The notes: generated by a model from the sequence alone, not told the origin. A DNA stretch of 64,000 nucleotides from Pseudomonas paralcaligenes (GCF_019655855.1 NZ_BPFX01000015.1:3043-67042); one strand, 5' to 3'. Shown: positions 51,736 to 62,899, counted from the first letter of the stretch. Numbers and translations are program-made.

Positions 51736-52754
51736 AGGTTCCATGCCTCCGTGGGGCGCTCCAGCGCCAGTTCGCCCAGGCGTTGCAGGTCCCGCTCGGC
51801 GTGACTCTGGCGCAGGAACACCGGCAGGTCGGCCATCAGCCGGGCGAAGTGCGGGTCGCGGCAGTAGGGGGTGGCGCCGAGGGCGCGGCCGGCGTGGCGG
51901 ATGACCGCGTCCAGCGCGTCCTCGACCACGGCGCGCACCCGGCGGGCCTGGTATTCGGCATCCTGGCGCGGGTGCCGGTCGATCCAGCGGGCGCAGTCGC
52001 GCAGCGCGTCGCGGGCCGAGGCCAGGGCCTTGTCCAGGGCGCCCAGGTGGGCCAGGCCGTGGGCGTCGCGGCGCACGTGGCGGTGGGCGTGGCGGCCGAG
52101 CGCCGCGCCGGCGCCGTACCAGCAGGCGGCGACCCCCGCCGCGCCGTGCCAGAAGCCGGGCCGCTCGACGTACACCGAGGTGTCGCCGATGCATTGCCCC
52201 AGGGCTTCCTCCAGCACGATCTCGACGCTGTCGGTGGCGGCCATGCCGACCGCCTGCCAGCCCTGGTCCGTCACCCGTACGCCGGGCTGCTGCAGGGCCA
52301 GGGTGACCAGTTGCGGATGGCCCTGTTCGTCCCACACGGTCATCACCGCGTGGTCGACGTGGGCGGCGCCCGAGCACCACGCCTTGCGCCCGCACAGGAC
52401 CACCTGGTCGTGGGTGCGCCCGACGATCTCGACCCGCGCCTGGGGCGGCTCGGCGGCCCATACGGCCCACAGGCCCGCCACCCGGTTGGTGTCGGCGCCC
52501 AGCTCGTGGAGGATCGCGTGGGCGTCGGTGTGGCCCTCGAACAGCTTGACCAGCGCCAGGTCCGCCGCCGCCACCTGGGCGAGCGCCTGCCAGCGCTGCA
52601 GGGTGGCGCCCTGGCCGGGGTAGGGCAGTTCGGTCAGCCCCGCCGACAGCAGCACCTGCATCTGCAGGGCGACGCCCAGCGCCGGCCGCTCCACCGGGCG
52701 CTGGCTGAAGTCGCGGAGCATGGTTTCGAGTCCGATCAGGTGTGCGGAGGCCAT
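51732..52754 (-). CDS. Acyl-CoA dehydrogenase-like protein
   Basis: 340 residues, shorter than ordinary acyl-CoA dehydrogenases (about 380). Recognisable pieces are the middle barrel (VVLCGRKAWCSGAAHVDHAVMTVW, GWQAVGMAATDSVEIVLEEAL) and the C-terminal helical bundle (DAVIRHAGRALGATPYCRDPHFARLMADLPVFLRQSHAERDL). The usual catalytic Glu could not be located with confidence, and the late QxxGGxG/arginine FAD motif is replaced by RHAGRALGATPYC. It may be a divergent flavoenzyme or non-canonical oxidase. It is first in the operon with the PIG-L, methyltransferase and glycosyltransferase genes. The ribosome site is weak. Confidence 0.8.
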   Translation of the reverse strand: MASAHLIGLETMLRDFSQRPVERPALGVALQMQVLLSAGLTELPYPGQGATLQRWQALAQVAAADLALVKLFEGHTDAHAILHELGADTNRVAGLWAVWAAEPPQARVEIVGRTHDQVVLCGRKAWCSGAAHVDHAVMTVWDEQGHPQLVTLALQQPGVRVTDQGWQAVGMAATDSVEIVLEEALGQCIGDTSVYVERPGFWHGAAGVAACWYGAGAALGRHAHRHVRRDAHGLAHLGALDKALASARDALRDCARWIDRHPRQDAEYQARRVRAVVEDALDAVIRHAGRALGATPYCRDPHFARLMADLPVFLRQSHAERDLQRLGELALERPTEAWNL

Positions 52755-52904
52755 CGGGGGTGCTTGCCTGCCTTGGGTGCCGTGTCCTTATCCGATGACC
52801 GCGCCGCCCGCCACGCGGTTCAGGGAGAACGCGAGTGATCATTGCGTTCGAACTTTTACCGGCCGCCGGAGCCTCTAGGGCTCGGATGAATAGAAGGGGG
52901 GCAC

Positions 52905-53300
52905 ATGAGCAGAGCGGCGAAACCCAGGGCGAGCGTGATCTGCCAGCAGGACGGCAAGGTGCTGCTGGTGCGCAAGGCGGAGGCGAAATGGACCCTGCCC
53001 GGCGGCAAGATCGAGGCCGACGAGGGGCCGGCCGAGGCCGCGCTGCGCGAGCTGAACGAGGAAACCGGGCTGGCCTCGGAAACCCTTGAGTATCTTGCCA
53101 CCCACGAATTCGCCACCCGTGCCCACCATGTGTTCCGCCTGGCCGTGCCCGAGGCGCTGGCCGCCACCCCGCGCAACGAGATCGCCGACTGCCGCTGGTT
53201 CTCCGCCGAGGACGTGGCGCGCAAGCCGGTCAAGCGGCCCTGCCTGGAGCTGCTGCGGCTGTACTGCCAGGCGCCTGCCGCGTCGGGGCCGCAGGGGTAG
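52905..53300 (+). CDS. Nudix hydrolase
   Basis: 131 residues with AAGGGGGG upstream. The Nudix box GGKIEADEGPAEAALRELNEETGL (about residues 30-53) keeps the G-x5-E-x7-REUxEExGU pattern. The start KPRASVICQQDGKVLLVRK and the WFSAEDV segment are typical of small MutT/NUDIX enzymes that hydrolyse nucleoside diphosphate derivatives. Substrate unknown. It lies alone, divergent from the acyl-CoA dehydrogenase operon and followed by the tandem-repeat block. Confidence 0.93.
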   Translation: MSRAAKPRASVICQQDGKVLLVRKAEAKWTLPGGKIEADEGPAEAALRELNEETGLASETLEYLATHEFATRAHHVFRLAVPEALAATPRNEIADCRWFSAEDVARKPVKRPCLELLRLYCQAPAASGPQG

Positions 53301-53310
53301 GAAAGATTCC

Positions 53311-54040
53311 GTCATTCCCGCGCAGGCGGGAATCCATGTACAGGGCAGGGCGCTGCGTTCCTGGGTCCCCGCCTTCGCGGAGACGACGGGGCGTAGGGCG
53401 CGCGCGTAGCTGCGGCTCTCCTCGATTGGTGCAGGCAAGGCCCTGTATGGACCAAGTAGGAAACTTCCTCGTCATTCCCGCGAAGGCGGGAATCCATATG
53501 CGGGGCAGGGCGCCGCGTTCCTGGGTCCCCGCCTTCGCGGGGACGACGGGGCGTTGGGGGCGCGTGTAGCTGCGGCTCTCCTCGATTGGTGCAGGCCAGG
53601 CCCTGTACGGACCAAATAGGAAACTTCCCCGTCATTCCCGCGCAGGCGGGAATCCATGCGCGGGGCAGGGCGCCACGTTCCTGGGTCCCCGCCTTCGCGG
53701 GGACGACGGGGCGTTGGGCGCGCGCGTAGCTGCGGCTCTCCTCGATTGGCGCAGGCAAGGCCCTGTACGGACCAAGTAGGAAACTTCCTCGTCATTCCCG
53801 CGAAGGCAGGAATCCATGTGTGGGGCAGGGCGCTGTGTTTCTGGGTCCCTGTCTGCGCGGGGACGACGGGGCGTTGGGTGCGCGCGTAGCTGCGGTTCCC
53901 CCCTCGATTGGCGCAGGCAAGGTCCTGTACGGACCAAATAGGAAACGTCCCCGTCATTCCCGCGCAGGCGGGAATCCATGTGTGGGGCAGGGCGCCGCGT
54001 TCCTGGGTCCCCGCCTGCGCGGGGACGACGGTGTGTGGGG
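53311..54040. repeat. Tandem array: four 160-bp units plus a partial fifth, each with REP-like hairpins
   Basis: The motif GTCATTCCCGCG-AGGCGGGAATCCA starts at 53311, 53471, 53631, 53791 and 53953, giving 160-bp spacing (162 for the last). Each unit contains this dyad, a second dyad (GGGTCCCCGCC-TCGCGGGGACGAC) about 45 bases later, then a spacer ending in CCTGTACGGACCAAnTAGGAAAC. The units are about 90-95% alike. The two hairpins are related to the dispersed element at 60195-60261. Reading frames through the array are by-products of the repeat. It occupies most of the 845 bp between the Nudix and nucleotidyltransferase genes. Confidence 0.93.
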
Positions 54041-54059
54041 CGTACAGTCACTGTTCCGC

Positions 54060-54125
54060 TCGATTGCCCAAGGGCTGCGCGGGTTGCACCCGCCCTACGG
54101 TAGCCCGGATGCAATTCGGGGTGGC
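54060..54125. repeat. Dispersed repeats GGGTTGCACCCGCCCTACG and TAGCCCGGATGCAA
   Basis: CGCGGGTTGCACCCGCCCTACGG is followed directly by TAGCCCGGATGCAATTCGGG. The first unit matches 9938-9960 and the second matches 45584-45603. They lie just past the tandem array and before the nucleotidyltransferase stop. Confidence 0.65.
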
Positions 54126-54145
54126 GCGTGGGGCGAATGCGGGGG

Positions 54146-54706
54146 CTATCCGTCCTGCTGGATGATCAGGTCGGGCCAGGTGGCCAGCCAGTTCTTGCTG
54201 CGTAGGCGTTCGCGGTAGAGGTGCAGTTTTTCCGTCTGGAAGCGCGGCGTGGGGCGTACCCGCAGGGCGAACAGGTCCTCCAGGCCCAGCGGGGCGGCGA
54301 TCTCGATGCCGTCCGCGCCGAGCCTGGCGGCCACCGCGGTGGCGGTTTCCGGCCAGTGGCGCATGGCGTCGGTCGCCGAGCAGTAGGGCGGATCGTCGTT
54401 GCGGTGGTGCATGCGCGCCTGGTTCTTCACCGACCAGGCGAGCGAGCCGTCCAGGCGTTTCAGCGAGGCTTCGAGGGCGGCATCCTGCTCGGCGCTGGCG
54501 CCGCCGGCGTCGAACCAGATCACGTCGATGTCCGCCGGTAGCGGCGAGTGGTCGCGCCGGTGCAGGTGATCCCACACCGCGCTGCGCACGAAGCCCGCCG
54601 CCACCCAGCTATCCGGCAGGTCCAGTTCGCGCACCAGGCGCAGTACCCGCATGCGCTCGGCGTCGGCGGCGATCAGGTGTTCCAGTTGCGAAAAAAGCGG
54701 GTTCAT
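54146..54706 (-). CDS. Nucleotidyltransferase family protein (DUF925/PF06042 type)
   Basis: 186 residues from the ATG at 54706 (MNPLFSQLEHLIAADAERM), with GGGACCGAG upstream. The family blocks are VAAGFVRSAVWDHLH (the GxxRxxVWD glycine-rich segment), PADIDVIWFDA (the D-x-D metal pair), QARMHHRNDDPPYCSATDAMRHWPETATAVA and the C-terminal RSKNWLATWPDL. These stand-alone nucleotidyltransferase-fold proteins are of unknown substrate. Monocistronic, between the repeat array and katE. Confidence 0.9.
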   Translation of the reverse strand: MNPLFSQLEHLIAADAERMRVLRLVRELDLPDSWVAAGFVRSAVWDHLHRRDHSPLPADIDVIWFDAGGASAEQDAALEASLKRLDGSLAWSVKNQARMHHRNDDPPYCSATDAMRHWPETATAVAARLGADGIEIAAPLGLEDLFALRVRPTPRFQTEKLHLYRERLRSKNWLATWPDLIIQQDG

Positions 54707-54935
54707 CTCGGTCCCGTGTCGGGTCGTCACGCGCGGACTGTAGCCGATCTCGCCATTTCCGCGGCGACCCGGACGTGGGGGCAAGGCCCCGCTTGCCCGG
54801 CCCGGTGAGGCCGGAGACTGCGCCGCCCGGCCCGGGCCGAAAAAACGGTAGAACCTCCGCCCGGGGCATTCCTCATAACTAGGTCCACCCTCGTTCCCGA
54901 CCGTGAACGAAGCCAGCCATGAGGAGAACAGCACC

Positions 54936-57065
<2,130 letters not shown>

Positions 57066-57073
57066 TGGATGAA

Positions 57074-57096
57074 GCCCGCTCCCGAGCGGAGCGGGC
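57074..57096. terminator. Hairpin after katE
   Basis: CCCGCTCC-CGAGC-GGAGCGGG with flanking G/C pairing, 9 bases after the katE stop, without a T-run. Probably a bidirectional barrier between katE and the convergent gene ending at 57239. The rest of that gap shows nothing. Confidence 0.55.
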
Positions 57097-57238
57097 GGTT
57101 GGCCCTTGCATGTATGGCTGTCTGGCCAGGGCTGGTTCTGGTTCCGGACCTCTGGCCTTCTTGTCTGGTTGTACACAATGCCTGCAGCAGCGAGCCCAGA
57201 GGTCCTTGTTTCCCCCTTCGCTCTTCATCCTGTGCAGT

Positions 57239-57748
57239 TCAGGGCCGGCAGAGCGCTGCCAGTGGCTCGCGCGTATGGACCCGGCAATCGACGAGCGCAT
57301 CTCCGTCGCACTGGCTACCGAGTACCAGTTGGTCGCCTTCGACCGCCATGCGACGGCCGGAGATGTCCCGGCTCAGCAGGCGCTGGCAGGTGCGGGTGTC
57401 GTAGACCATCAGGTCGCCGCTGGAGCCGCTGGTCTCGTAGGTCAGCAGGCGTGTTTCGTCGAGGCTGAGGTACATCGGTTCGCGTGCCCAGATGCCGCCG
57501 TCCTCGATCAGGCAGCGCCGGCCGCTGGTCTTGTCCAGGAGGATGGCGGGCGGCTCGGGGAACGCGTCGGGTTCGGTGATGTTGGGATTTTCGTTTGTAA
57601 AGCGCACCTCGATGCGTTCGCCTGCGGCGGTGAATGTGCCCGGGGCGCTGGCATCGGCGGCGAGGTGCAGCGGGGCGAAGCCGCAGTCGGCGGCCTGGGC
57701 GCAGGTGGCGAGGAGCGCGGCGGCGAGCGCGGTGCCGAGAGCTTTCAT
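57239..57748 (-). CDS. Periplasmic protein of unknown function
   Basis: 169 residues from the ATG at 57748, with AAGGA upstream. A clear Sec signal (MKALGTALAAALLATCAQA) is followed by ADCGFAPLHLAADASAPG. Four cysteines in the mature part (DCGF, RRCLIEDG, TRTCQRLL, SQCDGDALVDC among them) suggest disulfides. The region YLSLDETRLLTYETSGSSGDLMVYDTRTCQRLLSRD resembles one blade of a beta-propeller. No family recognised. It is convergent with katE and divergent from cti (152 bp apart). Confidence 0.8.
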   Translation of the reverse strand: MKALGTALAAALLATCAQAADCGFAPLHLAADASAPGTFTAAGERIEVRFTNENPNITEPDAFPEPPAILLDKTSGRRCLIEDGGIWAREPMYLSLDETRLLTYETSGSSGDLMVYDTRTCQRLLSRDISGRRMAVEGDQLVLGSQCDGDALVDCRVHTREPLAALCRP

Positions 57749-57900
57749 GGCGGATGTCCTTTCCGTGGCTGGATGATTGCGGGGCGACCGGTGCGCAGCA
57801 TAAGCCGCGTGGAGGATCGGCGGCATGACCTGCGTCTTGTCCGCGACGGCTTCCGGCGGATGAGGCTAGAATCGCCCCGTCATTCTCCAGGGAAAAGGCC

Positions 57901-60180
57901 ATGCCGTACCGTGTCTGGTCCGCCGTCGTCATGTTCGTTGCGGGCGCCACGGCGCATGCCGGCGAAATCTCCTACCTTCGCGACGTCCAACCGATCCTCA
58001 CCCAGAAATGCGTGGCCTGCCACGCCTGTTACGACTCGCCCTGCCAGCTCAACCTGGGCAGCGGCGAAGGCGTGCTGCGTGGTGCCAGCAAGCTGCCCGT
58101 GTACGACGGCGCGCGCACCAGCGCCCAGGCCACCACCCGGCTGTACTTCGACGCCCGGGGCGAGGACGCCTGGCGCAAGAAGGGCTTCCATTCGGTGCTC
58201 GACCCGCAGGCCGGCCAGGCCGCGCTGGTGGCGCGCATGCTGGAGCTGGGGCGCGGCAACCCGCTCGAAGCCAATGCCAGGCTGCCGGCCGACCTGGACA
58301 TCTCCCTCGACCGGGAGAACCAGTGCCCGCTGCCCGGCGAGTTCGATGCCTATGCCCGGAAGTTCGCCCACGGCGGCATGCCGTTCGCCGTCGCCGGCCT
58401 GAGCGACGCCGAGTACGCCACCCTGCAGCAATGGCTGAAGGATGGTGCGCCGGTGGAGGAACTGGCCCTGCAGCCGTCCGCCGCCGAGCTGGCCCAGGTG
58501 GCCGAGTGGGAGGCGTTCCTCAATGCTCCCGGTGCGAGGGAGAGCCTGGTCAACCGCTGGCTGTTCGAACACCTGTTCCTCGCCCACCTGTACTTCGAGG
58601 GTGGTGAGCCGGGGCACTTCTTCCAGCTGGTGCGCTCGCGCACGCCCAGCGGCCAGCCGATCGATCCCATCGCCACCCGCCGTCCCAACGAGGACCCGGG
58701 CACCGAGGTGTTCTACCGCCTGTGGCCGATCCAGGGTGTGATCGTGCACAAGACCCACATCACCTACCCGCTCGGCGCGGCGAAGCTGAAGCGCGTCCGC
58801 GAGCTGTTCTATTCCGGCGACTGGACGGTGGATGCGGTGCCCGGCTACGGCGCCCAGCGCCGGGCCAATCCCTTCGAGACCTTCCAGGCGATTCCGGTCC
58901 AGGCCCGCTACCAGTTCATGCTGGATAACGCGGAATACTTCGTGCGCACCTTCATCCGCGGCCCGGTGTGCCGCGGCCAGATCGCTACCGACGTGATCCG
59001 CGACAACTTCTGGGCGGTGTTCCAGGACCCGCGGCAGGACCTCTACGTCACCGATGCCGAGTACCGCGCCAAGGCCACGCCGCTGCTGGCGATGCCGGGC
59101 CAGTTCGACGAGATCGGCGATCTGCTGGGGCTGTGGACGGCCTACCGGGACAAGCGCAACGACTACGAAGACCTGCGCCGGGACGCCTATGCCGACGCGC
59201 CGGTGCCGAACTGGTCGAGCCTGTGGAGCGGCAACGACAACGCGCTGCTGTCGATCTTCCGCCACCACGACAGCGCCATGGTGCGCAAGGGCCTGATCGG
59301 CGAGATTCCGCAGACGATGTGGCTGCTGGACTACCCGCTGTTCGAGCGCACCTACTACCAGCTGGTGGTCAACTTCGACGTGTTCGGCAACGTCGCCCAC
59401 CAGGCCCAGACGCGCCTGTACTTCGACCTGATCCGCAACGGCGCCGAGCTGAACTTCCTCCGCCTGCTGCCGCCGGACGCGCGCCAGACCTACCTGGACG
59501 ACTGGTACCAGAACGCCGGCAAGCTGAAGATGTGGCTGGACTACGCCGAGGCCGACCTGGACACCGCGACGGGCATGAACCTGCCGGAGAAGGGCGCCAA
59601 GGGCGCGTTCGCCCGCGCCCTGCTGACGCGCTACGCCGACCTCAACGCGCGGCCCGACCCGATCAACCGCTGCGAGGGCGCCGACTGCCACCGGCCGGGG
59701 CTGCCGGCCGACCTGGCCGACGCCGAGCAGGCGCTGAGCCGCCTCACCGGCCGTCCGGCCGGCGGACTCAAGGCGATCGACCAGCTGCCTGAGGCGACCC
59801 TGCTGCGGGTGGAGCGGGCCGATGGCGGCCGCGAGGTCTACAGCCTGCTGCGCAACCGCGCGCACAGCAACGTCGCCTTCATGACCGGCGAATCCCTGCG
59901 CTACCAGCCGGGGCTGGACACCCTGACGGTCTACCCGGGTGTGCTGACCAGCTACCCCAACTTCATGTTCAGCCTGCCGGCCCGGGAGGTGCCTGAGTTC
60001 GTCGGCGCGCTGGAGCAGGCCCGCGACCCGGTGGCGTTCGAGAAGGTGGTGGCACGCTGGGGCATCCGCCGCAGCCACCCGGAGTTCTGGCGCTACTTCC
60101 ACGACCTGTCGGCCTACATCCACGAGACCGAGCCGGTGGAAGCGGGCGTGCTGGACATGAACCGCTACCAGAACCTCTAG
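57901..60180 (+). CDS. cti: Fatty acid cis/trans isomerase (haem-containing)
   Basis: 759 residues, with CAGGGAAAAGG before the start. It converts cis-unsaturated membrane fatty acids to trans in the periplasm during solvent or heat stress. A signal peptide (VVMFVAGATAHA) is followed by the cytochrome c-type haem motif CVACH at residues 37-41, extended as ACYDSPCQLNLGSGEG. Family blocks include RTPSGQPIDPIATRRPNEDP, GVIVHKTHITYPL, RYQFMLDNAEYFVRTFIRGPVCRGQ and YPNFMFSLP. Length matches Pseudomonas Cti (about 760). Monocistronic; a REP-like repeat follows. Confidence 0.95.
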   Translation: MPYRVWSAVVMFVAGATAHAGEISYLRDVQPILTQKCVACHACYDSPCQLNLGSGEGVLRGASKLPVYDGARTSAQATTRLYFDARGEDAWRKKGFHSVLDPQAGQAALVARMLELGRGNPLEANARLPADLDISLDRENQCPLPGEFDAYARKFAHGGMPFAVAGLSDAEYATLQQWLKDGAPVEELALQPSAAELAQVAEWEAFLNAPGARESLVNRWLFEHLFLAHLYFEGGEPGHFFQLVRSRTPSGQPIDPIATRRPNEDPGTEVFYRLWPIQGVIVHKTHITYPLGAAKLKRVRELFYSGDWTVDAVPGYGAQRRANPFETFQAIPVQARYQFMLDNAEYFVRTFIRGPVCRGQIATDVIRDNFWAVFQDPRQDLYVTDAEYRAKATPLLAMPGQFDEIGDLLGLWTAYRDKRNDYEDLRRDAYADAPVPNWSSLWSGNDNALLSIFRHHDSAMVRKGLIGEIPQTMWLLDYPLFERTYYQLVVNFDVFGNVAHQAQTRLYFDLIRNGAELNFLRLLPPDARQTYLDDWYQNAGKLKMWLDYAEADLDTATGMNLPEKGAKGAFARALLTRYADLNARPDPINRCEGADCHRPGLPADLADAEQALSRLTGRPAGGLKAIDQLPEATLLRVERADGGREVYSLLRNRAHSNVAFMTGESLRYQPGLDTLTVYPGVLTSYPNFMFSLPAREVPEFVGALEQARDPVAFEKVVARWGIRRSHPEFWRYFHDLSAYIHETEPVEAGVLDMNRYQNL

Positions 60181-60194
60181 GGAAACGCTGTACC

Positions 60195-60261
60195 GTCGCT
60201 CCCGCGCAGGCGGGAGCCCAGGTGCCGCAGGGGGCTGGATTCCCGCCTGCGCGGGAATGAC
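60195..60261. repeat. REP-like inverted repeat, same family as the tandem array
   Basis: GTCGCTCCCGCGCAGGCGGGAGCC is mirrored by GGATTCCCGCCTGCGCGGGAATGAC. These are two opposed hairpins (a REPIN-like doublet) sharing the core of the 53311-54040 array. It is followed at 60287-60343 by two inverted GGTGCGC/GCGCACCCTAC units. It fills the gap between cti and phhC. Confidence 0.8.
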
Positions 60262-60365
60262 GAGCTTTTCCTGGGGGGCTCTGGCTGGTGCGCACGGCGC
60301 ACCCTACAGGGAGGCGGTCCCTGACGTAGGGTGCGCCGCGCGCTCCGCCCCGGGCCCGGTGGGCT

Positions 60366-61565
60366 TCAGGGCGTGTACACGCTGGCGATGGCGTTGGCCA
60401 GGTAGTCCAGCCGCTCCTCGGCCATGCCGGCCACGTTGGCCCGGCCGCTGCTGACCAGGTACACGCTGAACTCCTGGCGCAGGCGCTGCACCTGCTCGGC
60501 GCTGAGGCCGGTGTAGGAGAACATGCCGCGCTGGGCAGCGACGTGGGCGAAGCGCCCGGCCAGGCCGTGGGGCACCAGCGCCGCCACCAGGCCGTTGCGC
60601 AGGTTGGCCACGCGCAGGCGCATGGCTTCCACTTCCTCGGCCCACAGGCCACGCAGCTCGGGATCGCCGAGGATGGTGGCGACCACCGCGGCGCCGTGGG
60701 CCGGCGGCGTCGACCACAGGTTGCGGGCGAGAGCGGCCAGCTGGCTGCGGATGTCGATCAGCTTGCCGGCATCCTGCGCCCGCACGATCAGTGCGCCGGT
60801 GCGTTCGCGGTACAGGCCGAAGTTCTTCGAGCAGGAGCTGGTCACCAGCAGTTCGGGCAGCTCGGCGGCGAACAGGCGCACGGCCCAGGCGTCCTCGTCC
60901 AGGCCGTCGCCGAAGCCCTGGTAGGCGAAGTCGATCAGCGGCAGCAGTTCGCGCGCCTTGACCACGTCCAGCACGCGCTTCCAGTCGCGCGGGGCGAGGT
61001 CGAAGCCGGTCGGGTTGTGGCAGCAGGCATGCAGCAGCACCACGTCGCCGGCCGGCACCCGCTGCAGGGCGTCGAGCAGGGCTTCCACGTCCAGGCGGTT
61101 GTCGGCGCCGACGTAGGGGTAGTGCTCCACCCGCAGGCCGCAGGTGGCGAAGATGCTCTCGTGGATCGGCCAGGTCGGCGCGCTCAGCCAGATGCCGCGG
61201 CCCGGCAGGTTGGCGGCGATGAAGTCGCCGGCCAGGCGCAGCGCGCCGGTGCCGCCCGGGGTCTGGGTGGCGCCGACGGCGCCGTCGCGCAGCAGCGGGT
61301 TGTCCGCGCCCAGTACCAGTTGCAGCAGGTAGTCGCCGAACACCGGGTCGCCGTGGCCGCCGATGTAGCTCTTGGTCGGCTCGTGCTCCACCAGATGACG
61401 CTCGGCCAGCTTCACGGCGTAGGGGATCGGGGTGATGCCGAGGGCGTCCTTGTACACACCCACGCCCAGGTCCAGCTTGGCCGGGTTGGGGTCGGCGCGG
61501 TAGGCGTCGAGCAGTCCGAGTATAGGGTCGCCGGGCACCCGGCCGATGGCAGCGAAATGGCTCAC
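60366..61565 (-). CDS. phhC: Aromatic amino acid aminotransferase
   Basis: 399 residues starting with GTG at 61565, which overlaps the phhB stop as GTGA. It transaminates tyrosine (and Phe) to the aryl pyruvate, the substrate of Hpd. Fold-type I motifs are [58 protein letters not shown], the PLP lysine in [17 protein letters not shown] and the C-terminal arginine region [10 protein letters not shown]. The length equals that of TyrB/PhhC. It is third in phhA-phhB-phhC. Confidence 0.95.
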   Translation of the reverse strand: MSHFAAIGRVPGDPILGLLDAYRADPNPAKLDLGVGVYKDALGITPIPYAVKLAERHLVEHEPTKSYIGGHGDPVFGDYLLQLVLGADNPLLRDGAVGATQTPGGTGALRLAGDFIAANLPGRGIWLSAPTWPIHESIFATCGLRVEHYPYVGADNRLDVEALLDALQRVPAGDVVLLHACCHNPTGFDLAPRDWKRVLDVVKARELLPLIDFAYQGFGDGLDEDAWAVRLFAAELPELLVTSSCSKNFGLYRERTGALIVRAQDAGKLIDIRSQLAALARNLWSTPPAHGAAVVATILGDPELRGLWAEEVEAMRLRVANLRNGLVAALVPHGLAGRFAHVAAQRGMFSYTGLSAEQVQRLRQEFSVYLVSSGRANVAGMAEERLDYLANAIASVYTP

Positions 61566-61915
61566 TTGCGGCCCTCTGCGCTGGCGGCGAGCACGTCGGT
61601 GCGGGCGGCCATGATGAAGTCGTTGCGGTGCAGGCCCTTCATTTCGTGGCTCCACCAGGTGACGGTGACCTTGCCCCATTCGGTGAGCAGGGCGGGATGG
61701 TGGCCGACTTCCTCGGCGATGGCGCCGACCGCGTTGGTGAAGGCCAGGGCGTGGCGGAAGTTCTTGAACAGGTAGACCCGCTCCAGCTCCATGTGGCCGT
61801 CGCGGGTCTCGATGTTCCAGTCCGGGATCTCGCGGATCAGCGTGGCCAGTTCCTCGTCCGAGACGTGGGGCGCGTCGGCGCGGCAGGCTTCGCATTGGGC
61901 TTGGGCAAGGCTCAT
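61562..61915 (-). CDS. phhB: Pterin-4a-carbinolamine dehydratase
   Basis: 117 residues. It regenerates the pterin cofactor after phenylalanine hydroxylation. The DCoH motif is visible in [20 protein letters not shown] with the later Asp in [12 protein letters not shown], and [21 protein letters not shown] near the start. The four-base overlap with phhC and the position after phhA match the Pseudomonas phh operon. A 78-bp gap with a GTGGGAGCGGCTGG/CCAGCCGGTCGCTCCCA hairpin separates it from phhA. Confidence 0.96.
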   Translation of the reverse strand: MSLAQAQCEACRADAPHVSDEELATLIREIPDWNIETRDGHMELERVYLFKNFRHALAFTNAVGAIAEEVGHHPALLTEWGKVTVTWWSHEMKGLHRNDFIMAARTDVLAASAEGRK

Positions 61916-61945
61916 CGTGTTCTCCGGAGTAGCTGTATGGGATGT

Positions 61946-61988
61946 AGGTGGGAGCGGCTGGGTGGAATGCCAGCCGGTCGCTCCCAGG
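61946..61988. repeat. REP-like hairpin between phhA and phhB
   Basis: GTGGGAGCGGCTGG pairs with CCAGCCGGTCGCTCCCA across a short loop (GTGGAATG). It belongs to the GTGGGAGCGG repeat type also seen at 38349 and 47139. Within the operon it could adjust the phhA:phhB ratio. Confidence 0.7.
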
Positions 61989-61993
61989 GTTTG

Positions 61994-62779
61994 TCAGGCG
62001 GCTTTCGGCGGAAACTTCGGCGTGTGCAGGCCGAGGGCCGTGGCCTGGCCGACCAGGCCCATGATGTCCTCGTGGGCCAGTTCGAACAGGCGCTTGAGTT
62101 CCGGCAGGACGAAGTACAGCGGCTGCAGGATGTCGATGCGGTAGGGCGTGCGCATCGCCTCCAGCGGATCGAAGGCCTGGTGTTCCGGCGCGTCGGATAG
62201 AGAGTAGACCGTCTCCTTCGGCGAGGAGAGGATGCCGCCGCCGTAGATGCGCCGGCCCTGCGGGGTGTCGACCAGGCCGAACTCGATGGTCATCCAGTAC
62301 AGCCGCGCCAGGTACACCCGTTGCTCCTTGGTCGCGGCCAGGCCGAGCTTGCCGTAGGCGTGGGTGAATTCGGCGAACCAGGGGTTGGTGAGCAGCGGGC
62401 AGTGGCCGAAGATCTCGTGGAAGATGTCCGGCTCCTGCAGGTAGTCCAGCTCCTCCGGGGTGCGGATGAAGGTGGCGACCGGGAAGCGCTTGCTGGCCAG
62501 CAGCTCGAAGAAGGTCTGGAAGGGGATCAGCGCCGGCACCTGGGCCACGCTCCAGCCGGTGGTGGCGCCGAGTACGCGGTTGATCTCGCCGAGCTGGGGA
62601 ATCCGCTCGCGGGGCAGGTCTAGCTGTTCGATGCCGTCGAAGTACTCCTGGCAGGCGCGGCCGTCGAGCAGCTCCAACTGCCGGGTGATCAGGGTGTTCC
62701 ACACCTGGTGCTCGGTGTCCGAATAGTGGATGAAGCCAGCTTCGTCCGGTTGCCGGGCCACGTAGTGCGTGGTTTTCAT
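61994..62779 (-). CDS. phhA: Phenylalanine 4-hydroxylase
   Basis: 261 residues; GAGGAGG precedes the start. It hydroxylates Phe to Tyr with O2 and a reduced pterin. The iron motif is DIFHEIFGHCPLL (H121 and H126), with the third ligand Glu in WMTIEFGL and the pterin/substrate region LIPFQTFFELLASKRFP. It is the bacterial monomeric catalytic-domain form without an ACT domain. It is the first gene of phhABC, divergent from phhR across a 271-bp region with a PhhR-type operator. Confidence 0.97.
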   Translation of the reverse strand: MKTTHYVARQPDEAGFIHYSDTEHQVWNTLITRQLELLDGRACQEYFDGIEQLDLPRERIPQLGEINRVLGATTGWSVAQVPALIPFQTFFELLASKRFPVATFIRTPEELDYLQEPDIFHEIFGHCPLLTNPWFAEFTHAYGKLGLAATKEQRVYLARLYWMTIEFGLVDTPQGRRIYGGGILSSPKETVYSLSDAPEHQAFDPLEAMRTPYRIDILQPLYFVLPELKRLFELAHEDIMGLVGQATALGLHTPKFPPKAA

Positions 62780-62899
62780 CGCATCGCCTCCTCGTCTGCG
62801 GCGTGCCGCGGAGTGTTGTTGTATGGAGCATTGATACCCCGCGGGCGTGGCGATGGCAGCCGGGGGCAGGGCATCGCGGGAGGGTGTGGGGCAGGGATG

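Noticed and set aside
53311..54040. CRISPR array
   Set aside because: Repeat spacing is 160 bp with nearly identical spacers, and there are no cas genes; it is a tandem REP array.
53312..54114. Three overlapping minus-strand reading frames of about 150-160 codons rich in PAKAGTQE and SRLRGND phrases
   Set aside because: They are translations of the 160-bp tandem repeat; the periodic peptide follows the DNA repeat and there is no independent coding signal or ribosome site.
60366..62831. One 821-codon protein spanning the phh genes
   Set aside because: Only the last 399 codons (PhhC) are real; the upstream part is the wrong frame of phhA and phhB, which have their own well-supported frames.
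62780..62899. Sigma-54 promoter for phhA
   Set aside because: No GG-N10-GC pair with the surrounding TGGCAC/TTGC context was convincing on the minus strand.
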